A stretch of DNA of 64,000 nucleotides from NCBI GenBank assembly GCA_020137815.1, contig CM035357.1, positions 3,306,528 to 3,370,527 of the forward strand, read 5' to 3'. Source of the stretch: Hormiphora californensis (taxonomy: Eukaryota > Ctenophora > Tentaculata > Cydippida > Pleurobrachiidae). Position 1 is the stretch's first letter; every line of letters begins with the position of its first letter. Shown here piece by piece: positions 30,001 through 31,930 of the stretch. A program made the position numbers and the translations under genes. The notes under the pieces are model-generated. The model searched no databases, was not told where the DNA came from, and worked only from the letters and a program-made list of their open reading frames with translations.

Positions 30001-31720
30001 GACTCTCTAACCGTTGGAGAGAGAAAGAGAGATCTAGATAGATCCTTCCCTAACCACAGCGGAGAGGGAGAGCTGTATGGACACTCTGTCTCTGCTGTGC
30101 GCACACTTGTCTCTGCTTGTTTACCTCATGACGTGGGTTAGCAGAGAGGGAGAGAACCATTATAGCGGATCAACGCCTCGTGATGCCCATCATCACAGAG
30201 AGGGAGAGCCGATTATTGCGCACACTTGTCTCTAGGGGAAGAGATAGACGGCTAGGGACCGATTAAGTGTGACGCCCAGCGTCACACTTATTTTGCATTC
30301 TCCGGAGACTATATAAGGGCGGGCTGTTAGCTGCCATTTGTCTTTTGTTAGAGACCCAACCCAGAGGAAACCCAGAGGAAACCCTTCTCAACCCGCCTAC
30401 CTCAGAGCTATTGCCTAGCCATGCTCTCCGCTCCTCTTCCTGCCAAAAGCCCGTGTAGATTTACCTATATATACTTATACATAGAAGTTAGCTAGATAGG
30501 ATACCAGTGCTCTTATTACATTTAGTAGTGCCATTATTAGAGTGAGAATATATATAAGGGTATAGAACATATTGTAGTTGCTTATCTATTTATTACCCAC
30601 AACCCTGTGTTTGATATTCTATCCTCGGGTAGAGATATACTGAGTACCATAGCGGAGCTATGGAGGGGGGTTATGCGTGACTCAGTAGACGCGGACGTGC
30701 GCGCGTGAAAAGCACCCAATGTTAGCATTCGAGGCACACCCATTCTCTCCCAGGGACGAGTGTTGAGCGGGATTTCGTTGAAGCCCCATCACAAATGCTG
30801 GAAAATTGGTGCTGGGAACCGGAGAGTCTGAAGTTGATGTCCGGGCACTACAAGGATGGCAGTGCCATTCCAGATGAGCTGTTGTCCAAATTGGTGGCGA
30901 GCAAAGCCGCTAATGTTGCTACTAGCACATGCAGGTGAAGGTGTTTTTTGGATGATGTCCAAGGGTGCACAATAACAACTTTCTCATGCTTCCCCATTGC
31001 AATATTTCCTACCCACCCATCTCTACTCAGTGTTTCTCTTCTTTGTCCTCTCACCCCCTTCAGGCAGCTACTATTTCTTACCCCTTATTTTCAGACAGTT
31101 AGTGTTCGGGATGTTTGACCAAGATATCCACACCCGAGAGAGCGCTGATACGGCAGCTTGCTTTAGTGCCGCTCACGAGAAGGTTATGGGAACCCGGCAC
31201 CAGCTGGAACCAACTTTGCGGCACAATTCGGGCACATGGCAGGTACAATTGTGATTCTTCTTTGTCTCAAGATCTGATTTCTAGACAATGTCTAGTAGAC
31301 ATTCACAATTATTTTAATATCTCAGCCCACATAAACAAAGACTATCAGGCGGACCCTTAACCGTTCAGTCCTTCCTAAATCAATATTTAATAAAACACCT
31401 TATTACCCCATCTCTATCGACTATCTTCCATCCCCAGACCCCCTATATTACTACCCATATACTTCTTTCAATACCCATCTCCATCAGGTGGTTACGATGC
31501 CCAGTACTACGGCTACATGTGGAGTGAAGTCTACTCAGACGACATGTTCCAAACCGTATTCAAGGACGCTGGTGTCCTCTCTCAAGAGGCAGGCCTGAAA
31601 TACAGGACATCAATTCTTCAGCCTGGTGGTTCAATTGATGCGTTTGATATGCTGAGGAATATGCTGGGACGGGAGCCCAACAGTGAGGCATTCTTCAAAG
31701 CCAAAGGGTTTGCTGTGTAG
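395..31720 (+). CDS. THOP1/NLN: Thimet oligopeptidase / neurolysin (M3 zinc metallopeptidase), 12 exons
   Basis: This gene encodes a soluble zinc endopeptidase that cleaves short peptides. Exons read from the sequence are 395-589, 736-847, 968-1088, 9008-9111, 9350-9442, 9637-9791, 10045-10167, 10296-10427, 10632-11082, 30754-30934, 31095-31242 and 31488-31720. Their total gives about 682 residues, matching the family's usual size of near 690. Every junction is GT-AG and all phases agree except exon 11, which is one base short. The HEFGH zinc motif is at 11022-11036, and a VEAPSQ block with the third ligand is in exon 10. The N-terminus (RR, then [13 protein letters not shown]) looks like a mitochondrial presequence, as in neurolysin. 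An internal ATG at 470 could give a cytosolic form. Intron 3 hosts an antisense GPCR gene and intron 9 hosts a 19.6 kb LTR element. Whether it is closer to THOP1 or NLN is not resolved. Confidence 0.9.
1133..1480 (-). repeat. tRNA-derived SINE
   Basis: Read on the minus strand, this segment has a perfect Pol III A-box match (TGGCGCAGCGG, 1378 down to 1368) near its head and a (CAA)n-rich edge at about 1408-1425. A truncated relative with A-box TAGCGCAGCGG recurs at 6139-6199. It lies in intron 3 of THOP1. I do not see a convincing B-box, so the call is based on the A-box and the repetition. Confidence 0.55.
1520..1722. repeat. About 55-60 bp tandem minisatellite, four copies
   Basis: Units share CTGGAACAAGGTAACGTTTT, then CCTTTGAGAGATTCTTGAG, with several substitutions between copies. 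No coding content is seen. From here to 2936 I see only non-coding intron sequence, plus the CRE cluster described separately. Confidence 0.75.
2057..2105. promoter_or_regulatory. Cluster of cAMP-response-element palindromes
   Basis: Three perfect TGACGTCA octamers occur at 2057-2064, 2068-2075 and 2081-2088, with a fourth partial site (AACGTCAT) at 2098-2105. TGACGTCA is the classical CREB/ATF bZIP binding site. The cluster sits in THOP1 intron 3, about 830 bp beyond the stop codon of the antisense GPCR gene. Regulatory function is inference; the sites are plain in the sequence. Confidence 0.5.
2937..6008 (-). CDS. Intronless LDL-receptor class A domain GPCR (rhodopsin-like 7TM)
   Basis: This single-exon gene of 1023 residues encodes a cell-surface receptor. 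A signal peptide (about 1-19) is followed by a long Cys-rich, N-glycosylated ectodomain. Three LDLa-type modules are recognisable by [13 protein letters not shown] (around residue 325), [16 protein letters not shown] (around 590) and [14 protein letters not shown] (around 620). The 7TM block begins near residue 645 and ends with NPLLY at about 988-992, the class A NPxxY motif. The usual DRY after TM3 is not evident. The layout resembles LDLa-bearing leucine-rich or GRL101-type receptors, but no leucine-rich repeats are obvious. It lies entirely within THOP1 intron 3 on the opposite strand, and its lack of introns suggests retroposition or a lineage-expanded intronless family. The ligand cannot be inferred. 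Confidence 0.88.
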   Translation of the reverse strand: MWRVYLFVLIAGHHCIVNCHANNCNITEIGPILTDMCSRENATGYTQFRCYNSNFTFDAYARFTMGHRTRYTLVTGLCPDDSAVYQACVVKYLFDDLWWGFNKYYKAQLFDSRPVCGRLCWNDVYRGYLYTDDQQCPGDKEIQEFTYTLPRSPQDTFPIRPSLVCDGKCDYWAPSWNCVDELDCNGLSYGVVIPGFGVYPTSVYLFGDTSHIPEFRNLTFEGTCESNEITVQLYPLSNRSRCFYLLKHAAVGVSYSHPYCINGHDQTNCSYSGFVAGQCKVNGFPTTISVHMLCVKDMPIVCDNKLDGECVTTDRHCRLHKHRLCDGHSDCSSDADEKLDVCSRLTNRKCKRIMTQVKTMLPIPYNWVQDGVVDCVGGEDEDFTSWERCGTGSTNRVQKDGKCKDVFLCRPEEKFTFLELEDVCSITSSACGGKVCGISNQAVKRSSVTETFDGDKRIIRSGWCHKGLETFRQLIGDRCTEKDFTHPFHEFFGKTQATQLILSTVKQDCRYFYGNQYVYQSCSGQCRNEKCPLQKPILHSSCGNIENVRYSIAQPGVTVVKKDRHGYHNNVFACNTNLCIPFSKVCDLVDDCGDGSDEENCENSVKCQGSSKYIVISQMCDGAIDCPDLSDECNSVCHRKSIENIGIMVCAMVMGIVGTVLSGAQIIRSLFFDEPSKKDSLFVNKVLSNLIALGDLLTSLYLLILVTFNWANQNSFCEEQLAWVSSFSCQSIGIISTTGTTITSLSMAVVSLFKLQGATRGLRYKRSKDISQKFKKKVFAMVVAIIFIAVSFAITPIISAFEDGFVNGLTYEGANQLFLGVMTKEKLLTIIQGYHGTRMITRSETGLSWARIRSIVSSMFTTDNGGIQHRELSFYGNDPVCLFKFFVLPDDPQVTFVWLYISLHFVCFLTVALCHTVIGVLVARSKPPEGSNLASKLNQKIMLVCATDFCCWMPFLICCALHTTEVFDMSPWYQVFSLAILPINAVINPLLYNIECFIAALDFCKKRLRIRFQVEPAIPANGN
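6139..6199 (+). repeat. Truncated copy of the 1133-1480 SINE
   Basis: A (CAA)n edge, CCCGCTCGTATGAGGAGAAG and the A-box-like TAGCGCAGCGG (6177-6187) match the minus strand of the longer copy in the opposite orientation. The copy stops abruptly after GGCTCCC. The surrounding stretch 6200-6830 shows no coding content. Confidence 0.6.
6836..7033 (-). pseudogene. Possible ARM/HEAT-repeat exon fragment
   Basis: A 65-residue open frame contains [20 protein letters not shown], which has the amphipathic-helix look of an armadillo-type repeat. It has no clear flanking splice sites or partner exons and lies in an intron of an opposite-strand gene. It could be a relic exon or chance; I do not assign a function. 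Confidence 0.25.
7083..7190. repeat. Tandem duplication, about 54 bp, two copies
   Basis: CACTGCCAACAGGATCAATG followed by CAAGRCTTGGTCGTAATG and TAATGTGAGAT occurs twice in a row with one substitution. It is non-coding and lies within THOP1 intron 3. Confidence 0.8.
7412..7685. repeat. Palindrome made of two head-to-head tRNA-derived SINE copies
   Basis: The two arms (about 7412-7548 and 7551-7685) are near-perfect reverse complements meeting at AACCCTAGGGTT. Each arm is a 74-nt tRNA-like head (plus-strand copy 7551-7624) with A-box TAGCTTAGTGG, B-box GGTTCAATTCC and an acceptor-like pairing of GGTTTGG with TCAAACC. A 60-nt tail ending in TTTATTCAGAATACT follows. The anticodon arm is degenerate, so this is a SINE head and not a working tRNA gene. 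Confidence 0.75.
7551..7965 (+). repeat. About 208-bp tandem duplication: SINE plus MITE-end segment
   Basis: The unit (tRNA-like head and tail, then ATAGGGATCCCTAAAAAAG, then a stretch ending ACTCAGTCGTTACACC) occurs at about 7551-7760 and again at about 7761-7965. The second tRNA-like head is 7761-7834. The duplication carries the left end of the element annotated at 7897-8194 twice. Confidence 0.75.
7897..8194. mobile_element. MITE with about 65-bp terminal inverted repeats
   Basis: The left end ATAGGGATCCCTAAAAAAGT continues through TTACACAGAGTTTACACAG to the CAGTCGTTACACCC boundary near 7965. Its reverse complement forms the right end at about 8125-8194. The core is GC-rich with a small hairpin (CCCAGAGCGCCCGCGCCGCT). 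No transposase is encoded, so it would be non-autonomous. The superfamily is not determined. Confidence 0.65.
8449..8504. repeat. Two adjacent perfect hairpins
   Basis: Hairpin 1 has arms ATGCCTTTTTAC (8449-8460) and GTAAAAAGGCAT (8464-8475) with loop AAA. Hairpin 2 has arms CCGGGTGAATGCC (8476-8488) and GGCATTCACCCGG (8492-8504) with loop GAA. Hairpin 2 recurs at 46872-46904, extended to 15-bp arms, also with loop GAA and with a CCCTG flank. Confidence 0.8.
8515..8830 (+). repeat. Direct repeat of about 110 bp, two copies
   Basis: GAACAATATGTCTGGTATTC through GCCCAAACGGTTGAGCCGCT and CGARTCGCAAGC occurs at about 8527-8620 and 8720-8805. The short frames in it are not conserved between copies, so it is a non-coding repeat. 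The rest of 8193-9007 shows no gene. Confidence 0.7.
9253..9349 (+). repeat. 32-bp tandem repeat of the THOP1 exon 5 acceptor
   Basis: Three copies start at 9253, 9285 and 9317, and the fourth start (9349) is the real exon 5 edge. Each copy carries CTATTTCCAG, a usable 3' splice site, followed by a near-copy of the first exon codons. Upstream copies reach an in-frame TAA (CAA ATA TAA), so only the last acceptor keeps the reading frame. Confidence 0.85.
9792..9990 (+). repeat. GAGGTATAG minisatellite with a duplicated exon 6 donor
   Basis: Degenerate TGAGGTATAGA units fill the start of intron 6. Within them, 9881-9911 is an exact copy of the 31 bp spanning the end of exon 6 and its donor (9765-9795; AGGGACCAAAACACACCC, then ATCCTTGAGGTAG). 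Confidence 0.85.
11413..11439. promoter_or_regulatory. LTR inverted repeat with TGACG half-sites
   Basis: Perfect arms TAAGTGTGACGC (11413-11424) and GCGTCACACTTA (11428-11439) are separated by CCA, about 20 bp upstream of the TATA box. The 3' LTR copy is at 30264-30290. Each arm carries a TGACG half-site, the core bound by CREB/ATF-type bZIP proteins. Confidence 0.6.
11459..11466 (+). promoter_or_regulatory. LTR TATA box
   Basis: TATATAAG is followed by GGCGGGC; the 3' LTR copy is at 30310-30317. It is the likely Pol II core promoter of the element, placing the start of transcription near 11490. Confidence 0.7.
11833..11908 (-). other. Primer-binding site comprising a complete antisense tRNA-Thr(UGU)
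   Basis: Two bases after the 5' LTR comes TGGAGCCCCCAGCGAGAA, the complement of a tRNA 3' end including CCA, as expected of a PBS. The complementarity does not stop at 18 nt. The whole minus-strand 76 nt folds as a tRNA: acceptor GTCTCCA pairing with TGGGGGC, D stem GCTC/GAGC, anticodon arm CTGGT-CTTGTAA-ACCAG (anticodon TGT), T arm GCGAG-TTCGATT-CTCGC, then CCA. Because CCA is encoded and the site abuts the LTR, it is a reverse-transcribed primer copy, not an ordinary tRNA gene. Pol III A and B boxes are retained, so antisense transcription is conceivable. Confidence 0.9.
11929..14794 (+). pseudogene. pol: Frameshifted Ty3/gypsy pol (RT, RNase H, integrase)
   Basis: The order RT, RNase H, INT is that of Metaviridae. 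RT pieces include [21 protein letters not shown] and the catalytic YLDD (12580-12591, in another frame). A connection segment [13 protein letters not shown] follows, and RNase H shows TDAS near 13018. Integrase has a CxxC of the zinc finger (CKTCSDC), the catalytic residues in NMDVV, VTDN and GIAERF with 35 residues between the second D and E (DD35E), and a GPY/F module (FKGPY) near 14665. Reading requires switching frames many times, including near 12275, 12570, 13000, 14320 and 14410, so it is inactive as written. RT begins almost directly after the PBS, with no gag or aspartic protease ahead of it. Confidence 0.88.
14791..15213 (+). CDS. Acidic then basic ORF overlapping the end of pol (ATGA)
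   Basis: The 140-residue frame starts inside the ATGA that ends the integrase frame. Its first half is Glu/Asp-rich (including DDDDD) and its second half is Arg/Pro/Asn-rich. [13 protein letters not shown] resembles the basic tails found after gypsy integrases. It may be the C-terminal extension of Pol, reached by frameshift or reinitiation, rather than a separate gene. No zinc knuckle or known fold is visible. Confidence 0.45.
   Translation: MRGHLGEQEQETAEASITEEEETEPEDDSEIEEMLLRDDDDDGWIGGYTEITGTGDRRVTRAQAKANQAVTGMGPQNITRDSGISMGEIRTPPNDRERDHPRDNTRVPPRNHTKSPQENTPDYPRYHPRFHGRELGKTPQ
15313..16780 (+). CDS. Arg/Glu/Pro-rich disordered protein in three overlapping frames
   Basis: Frames 15313-15909, 15891-16202 and 16238-16780 (198, 103 and 180 residues) share the same composition: long runs rich in R, E, Q, P and T without hydrophobic cores. 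The last frame ends [17 protein letters not shown], typical of the basic tail of retroelement polyproteins. They could be one coding region broken by indels. The position where gag is missing makes a nucleic-acid-binding role plausible, but there is no CCHC box or capsid motif, so I do not call it Gag. Confidence 0.4.
17283..18086 (-). CDS. Candidate antisense spliced gene for a small single-pass membrane protein
   Basis: On the minus strand, donors GTAAGTCATTAC (exon edge 18086), GTAAGTTATTAT (edge 17789) and GTAAGTTATTGT (edge 17560) alternate with acceptors TTCTAACTTGCAG (exon from 17808), TTTTTCTTCCCTCAG (from 17655) and CCCCTCTTTCCAG (from 17506). The implied exons are up to 18086, then 17808-17789, 17655-17560 and 17506-17283. 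The joined frame stays open and ends in a segment with [20 protein letters not shown], a strong transmembrane helix, then CCGRRDR and a Pro-rich tail. The start codon is not found, so the 5' end is incomplete. A second overlapping frame starting at an ATG in the 96-nt exon is also open and Cys-rich. The (GA)n tracts between exons become pyrimidine tracts for these acceptors. Confidence 0.4.
17718..18074. repeat. (GA)n tracts inside the retroelement
   Basis: Interrupted GA runs occur at about 17718-17766 and 18038-18074. They interrupt plus-strand coding potential and read as CT tracts on the antisense strand. From 16781 to 18250 there is no convincing plus-strand gene. Confidence 0.8.
18268..18708 (+). 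CDS. Retroelement accessory ORF, 146 residues, basic
   Basis: This protein is not recognised. It opens MKFTRKKYP, has an acidic stretch, then a strongly basic stretch (HNRRRRKED) and a second basic region with [10 protein letters not shown]. No signal peptide or membrane segment is visible. Candidate acceptor AGs (TTTGCTTAG, GTTTTAG, GGCACAG) lie within 35 nt upstream. An RNA- or DNA-binding role would fit the composition but is inference. Confidence 0.55.
   Translation: MKFTRKKYPEITAMIEEAPPQPEDILQDEPPRRDLNEVEALKEVQEEQQKRIQIKHNRRRRKEDDRMIWKLLRANPSFTIKLTSNLSAANRSKEYHAIKVKLTKRYRKLFKKCRQLNSKVNGNTEEIFAAMIEGEEIPGRIELCEK
18849..18903 (+). other. Tandem RNA-type hairpins in the element
   Basis: CTTTCTGTAGCCG (18849-18861) pairs perfectly with CGGCTACAGAAAG (18866-18878) across an ACAA loop. 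Nearby, about 18917-18942, CTAGGGG pairs with CCCCTAG. A (CAGCAA)-like stretch lies between them. These could be structural RNA elements such as a packaging or export signal; there is no direct evidence of function. Confidence 0.45.
18975..19150 (+). repeat. About 60-bp GA-rich minisatellite
   Basis: AGAACTATTAGAGAGAGGG, then AGAAAAATTATAAATAAGGG, is repeated about 2.5 times. It ends in an A-run and a degenerate copy. Non-coding. Confidence 0.75.
19239..19787 (+). CDS. Retroelement accessory ORF, 182 residues, globular, unrecognised
   Basis: A compact, well-mixed protein starting [12 protein letters not shown], with an aromatic-rich centre ([11 protein letters not shown]) and cysteines late in the chain (FFACAAEF). 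The amino-acid balance suggests a folded domain, unlike the disordered ORFs upstream. It has no signal peptide and no predicted transmembrane helix. It lies between the basic 146-residue ORF and the nucleotidyltransferase gene. I do not recognise the family; a capsid-like role cannot be excluded since gag is otherwise absent. Confidence 0.5.
   Translation: MAGVLHEYRVRRVPKTKIQLGNNAPITIEELSGKVDEGINSWEESDSWKIYPDFTEITDIDGARSAWYEFLWFSGFFTVRHSFCRMIKGSGDVMINPELKTFPPFTRPLRAEGSITGYRFDLDTLFTPPEGDEEPEKCHNLHGLIIPSRKLMGMFFACAAEFVPLNPMFIEMQQDNEYERGC
20449..20478 (+). promoter_or_regulatory. Repeated splice-acceptor-like cassette (copy 1)
   Basis: CCTAACATCCAACATTCTAC followed by ACAGGTCCCGACAG recurs at about 21777-21810 with three substitutions, each time upstream of an accessory ORF. 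TAAC resembles a branch point and ACAG/ATAG a 3' splice site. Likely a splicing signal; inference. Confidence 0.45.
20531..21469 (+). CDS. Trf4/TUTase-like terminal nucleotidyltransferase (non-canonical poly(A) polymerase family)
   Basis: This 312-residue protein has the Pol-beta nucleotidyltransferase signature: GS at residues 46-47, then GSDIDV with catalytic aspartates D58 and D60, and a third aspartate D107 in IKIDF. The central-domain motif GGVSNYA (158-164) matches the GG-x-S-x-YA block typical of Trf4/GLD2/TUT enzymes, which add A or U residues to RNA 3' ends. The family motif favours this over cGAS/OAS or CCA-adding enzymes. The start ATG lies two bases after TTATCATAG, a 3' splice-site-like sequence. 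The ORF is intact, while pol of the same element is frameshifted. Its role in the element (tailing its own or host RNA) is inference. Confidence 0.8.
   Translation: MTSYLEHKMGTDLIKEEKVQQYRIKQAMGDLEELLREGKWRHRFFGSTQNRTVVRGSDIDVLIWAEQSATETMRNLDRNKGKAFKFVKKVNKLGVLTLRHEAGIKIDFCCATEDDRKERVLWNSNLIKWYTEEKLFQITVKSIKTLFEGTPVLQASLGGVSNYAITLVTRAVLEENRIVKEAHLEERRKRNSERQNLGETSAIMTMLRFMGDSTEGMDNCTIDLRKNLGEKIERGSPQIRDPFEVKDLYRTQTDGVREIRWNIVSYYVQQLPVRRWRDVKKDVVNASKAWYELPRKTRTRAYFDVEELNDRI
21818..22402 (+). CDS. Highly charged accessory ORF with a bZIP-like basic region
   Basis: The 194-residue protein is Glu/Lys/Arg-rich and probably a long helix. Near the C-terminus, [18 protein letters not shown] has the N-x2-Y-S-x2-Y-R spacing reminiscent of the bZIP basic region (N-x2-A-A-x2-C-R). 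An earlier block, [14 protein letters not shown], is similar. No clear leucine zipper follows. The acceptor-like cassette AACCTTCTAAATAGGTCCC ends 7-18 nt before the ATG. DNA binding is an inference and low-complexity charge is the alternative. Confidence 0.45.
   Translation: MNGREDGVDPEFVNEILQILQILASLPIPDVCTTSSASERAVGKGEEGRHLEEEKVEKEPERSWDGTVPTDEAEGINERKEERDKEWKWKEDQRKERKQDSETMEEHKAQYEETIEKEREERNRKVKERKRERDRIYQANKRAERREYRNRYGIDMIKRKKEGPKTRNAVYSRRYREKKKERQEIMKYLGKERE
23033..23161 (+). CDS. 42-residue membrane micropeptide
   Basis: Starts ATG 23033, stops TAA 23159-23161. A short N-terminal part with an N-glycosylation sequon (NCT) and an acidic patch is followed by one hydrophobic helix ([18 protein letters not shown]) and a Cys/Arg end (LRTCTH). 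The size and layout resemble viroporins or small retroviral membrane accessory proteins. An AG (CCCACACACTAG) lies about 15-20 nt upstream. Such short frames occur by chance, but the sequon-TM-basic order is suggestive. The remaining space 22403-23354 shows nothing else I can support. Confidence 0.4.
   Translation: MNCTNEVGECEFPWEVIKITGILLSGIYLACVLCYCLRTCTH
23355..24866 (+). CDS. Acidic 503-residue ORF with a basic C-terminus (candidate transcription regulator)
   Basis: Residues 1 to about 300 are acidic, Ser/Thr/Pro-rich and probably disordered, as in activation domains. The C-terminal 60 residues contain [15 protein letters not shown] and [10 protein letters not shown], a strongly basic segment with N-x-A-A-x-R reminiscent of bZIP basic regions and suited to nuclear import or nucleic-acid binding. 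The ATG sits three bases after CTTTTCAATATAG. The acidic-plus-basic layout is like retroviral transactivators in general outline only; there is no sequence family I recognise. The frame is intact. Confidence 0.55.
   Translation: MEEIENMYGQATPITDVTNPFVCDPYNVERIEPMSPNYVIAGTDRPVLPCILRKDMEEETSKALSRLTVSSVHSSCNSHDSLQGPQPSTEYIEAEEPMEEGVAGEQTLHSPEVGEVATLSLSTTPYMDISAEVLPCTEEDGVEKGYEMEDLLKELTGEILDLQCPPLQGTPVTFSPTASPKQQEAGPEVSEDYPDWLVQLLEAKIEPEEGYSSSRDMEWDGTDERGNGDNTCCQGTSMEMDEPRTENSVLVLGKCREEARMLDLDKSAVGKVSTRERCWNKTVYESKVYSELQAHTTTNSQPTSPEYKKGEDGPERVHRRSNREGAEMDRPHLTSKEWVDWILSREGEEEVYTWIDNISETRMDRFAKEMESITLEEATEDGRKMKKEKLNVEITGIKQGARVPVKDVAMENSDDETQPGINTETEIIVNVEGRAVISVSAEILRTLQGFEQSNKQQRRKKRNIAAQREKGRLRTIKYRVRRRWKKEIGLSMMTMLQSTLTNN
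25151..26860 (+). CDS. Envelope-like glycoprotein 1 (type I membrane protein, 569 residues)
   Basis: A hydrophobic signal peptide (about 1-17) leads into a roughly 460-residue Cys-containing ectodomain with N-glycosylation sequons near residues 246, 343 and 410. A transmembrane segment lies at about 485-508 ([18 protein letters not shown]). A highly basic then acidic cytoplasmic tail ends the protein. No furin site or fusion peptide is obvious, so it may be the attachment-type partner of the second glycoprotein. The ATG is two bases after CTATCCCTATAG. The ectodomain gives a general impression of mononegavirus-type glycoproteins, but I cannot confirm that. The ORF is intact. Confidence 0.6.
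   Translation: MTASMILIVGMATTIMAKEMVSPRICQDKRGGAIYRLPPLLNCDEEKFDSWEIRLWKKNIKEYTGNIKGVKIIRRTCTTKVGFLGDKEVLKKKTYEILPQDTVDTLFRQGSCVNPNGYATLSSGGKDFKCPGEWMKTKTAVVMECLHYEGSIVKRHGQPGRTDLTSFHGCAYETGRCRAKDGMYLRWTPEEIEKEEYTLQGRYSAVKTGDHILIPKLAMVLTVSEGEGPWESGVFRIERIKEEGPDNATVKMAGNPDGIEALREEMNARLEYLAETMKSPRAKLEYLCDIWNQVRKNERVVASRSPTKYAQLKLGYDEMIAKTTGEYLMVYPCQRVNEWKWGNKTNRCWEEVPIQYKLSKDTKWTEGYLDPKTNIITRRGTESQCRGRGIVTEIGDKLESHTQHGVQDINTTNVVTLDDAISGIPMIDFLDAEWAYDESELTNTELDRITDKTDISKPGDEEPEINRNPHGMWKLVGLKTLSWDAVLNWVWLWFTRIVCLIYTTQTIGKWMWKIGENKLREIKWKKQQRKRNVWFSRRQPRRRSDISRERSEDSEDEDESSEGEVVWGP
27081..27166 (+). other. 12-bp inverted repeat between the two glycoprotein genes
   Basis: CTCGAGTCAGTT and AACTGACTCGAG are perfect reverse complements about 60 nt apart, in the 408-nt gap between the glycoprotein ORFs. 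It could form a long stem-loop in the transcript. The rest of the gap holds no ORF of note. Confidence 0.5.
27269..29533 (+). CDS. env: Envelope-like glycoprotein 2 (class I fusion-protein layout, 754 residues)
   Basis: Signal peptide about 1-18; Cys-rich N-terminal subunit to about 217; a dibasic KKRG cleavage-like site near residue 219. A Gly/Leu-rich segment ([12 protein letters not shown]) resembling a fusion peptide follows, then a heptad-rich helix ([16 protein letters not shown] onward). A transmembrane segment lies near 605-628 ([20 protein letters not shown]). The cytoplasmic tail of about 125 residues is charged. This order is that of class I fusion proteins, including baculovirus F and errantivirus Env. 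The ATG lies two bases after CTTCATATATAG, suggesting a spliced mRNA. The frame is intact. Assignment to a specific envelope family is not possible by eye. Confidence 0.7.
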   Translation: MYWTVILILLAWINKSRAGTNDYMMDEIIIGEDTGVSMEAVGFLLGRDGNHYRSIFLKLQDPTDKMDLCNQLCPGSVNKAVTQWTRARQMTCKVGQKKGKTFAPELRRIRHDGGIPANVCVKTCLLDPFCFQVGVTATECVLRPRELTDDEMEGATTDYGEYGMKCFAEANTKQAMCEAAAKTAEETLLLELDRENRKFVQKTWDNLNALIPTEKGIKKRGVKDWLLGGGTGLSLLTAGYDLWATVKLKKHVNEIQQEFEAFKKNQTRFDKEQIKFNGKILEVSQHLEQRIERQECRSDQAVWHLLNQRRLSEWKDYMQQLYRGVLAGSQVGEISPIIFPKKYMEKLVRDDTSLAKTAYKENIALAYRLGLLAVVSHGQGEGQFAIHVVLSFPDLGTQGVKEVYRVLQTGVAFNGSQCGRFELPSVVYKEENKFYEMEQAICETKANLHLCWGGSGAGRREVSCLSNKEECKIGLEKCSTQVRENRAGLQVRTTEQVRAAMLKTPDVWKRVDMGKTRTKFFNRSQYAGVMVGEYERSMAPEKHEIRVTTLPNPDQWREIISQRWETHQRENISDLATIVHEQKQIVKGIVESGKISGGMKLTDYLAIAAMVMATLGTVGLVTYLVAKHKMARLSDDEQRVRYKVKRKRKWDENEIEEEVKRESKRRSITLDDESEGDENKETTQFLEDTEDSEPEAAYRTAQLDLDQTLEQIPLQIQPIAQSTPRRVTQIRGHQYQPTTMTQALAIVHRKNTTR
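29809..29943 (+). repeat. Duplicated polypurine-tract region before the 3' LTR
   Basis: A segment of about 56 bp (CCTTTTTTCAAAGACTCAAA through ACGGGGTGGGAG) occurs at about 29809-29864 and 29888-29943. GGGGTGGGAG at 29934-29943 directly abuts the 3' LTR and is the likely plus-strand primer. The first copy has the same tract followed by TG. Confidence 0.7.
29944..30689 (+). repeat. 3' LTR
   Basis: Matches the 5' LTR over its length with a few indels and carries the same inverted repeat (30264-30290) and TATA box (30310-30317). It ends GACTCAGTAGA, followed by the CGCG target duplication at 30690-30693. The THOP1 exon 10 acceptor follows 60 bp later. Confidence 0.92.
30754..31720 (+). other. 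THOP1/NLN exons 10-12 (C-terminal region), with a frameshift in exon 11
   Basis: Exon 10 follows the acceptor CTCTCCCAG and supplies the third zinc ligand (VEAPSQ). Exon 12 has the substrate-loop signature [13 protein letters not shown] and ends at TAG 31718-31720. In exon 11 the first part reads in the expected frame up to HEKVMG, while the conserved tail ([15 protein letters not shown]) is one frame over, with the slip near 31188-31195. The exon is 148 nt where its neighbours need 149. Either a base is missing from the assembly or this allele is broken. As written it would terminate early in exon 12. Confidence 0.85.
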
Positions 31721-31930
31721 AGTTGTATGTAGGTGTTGAGAAGTATTTGATGATGTGTGTTTGTATAATTTAGGGTTAATTATATTTTGCTTTTTGGTTG
31801 CAACTTATTATTTTTATTATTGCCCCACAATTTCCCCCCTTGATCTCTTTCCCCCGGAATCCTCTCTACATATCTTTGCCAACTAATATTTCTACGTTCA
31901 CCATTCCTTCACAAATTCTCGTCCTATTTT

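Larger units (their letters stand above)
11097..30689 (+). mobile_element. 19.6 kb complex Ty3/gypsy-type LTR retroelement (endogenous retrovirus-like)
   Basis: Two near-identical LTRs (11097-11830 and 29944-30689) enclose a primer-binding site, pol, many accessory ORFs, two glycoprotein genes and a purine-rich tract. The flanks show a 4-bp target duplication CGCG (11093-11096 and 30690-30693) in an alternating CGCGCG stretch, similar to the YRYRYR preference known for errantivirus-type integrases. The element is in the same orientation as THOP1 and sits in intron 9, which would otherwise be about 75 bp long. Gag and protease are not recognisable. The LTRs start with TG but end in GA. The size, two envelope-like genes and a nucleotidyltransferase gene are far beyond ordinary gypsy elements. 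Confidence 0.9.

Noticed and set aside
11097..30689. Polinton/Maverick or DNA virus insertion
   Set aside because: LTRs, PBS, PPT and RT-RNaseH-INT order define an LTR retroelement; no protein-primed polymerase or packaging ATPase is seen.
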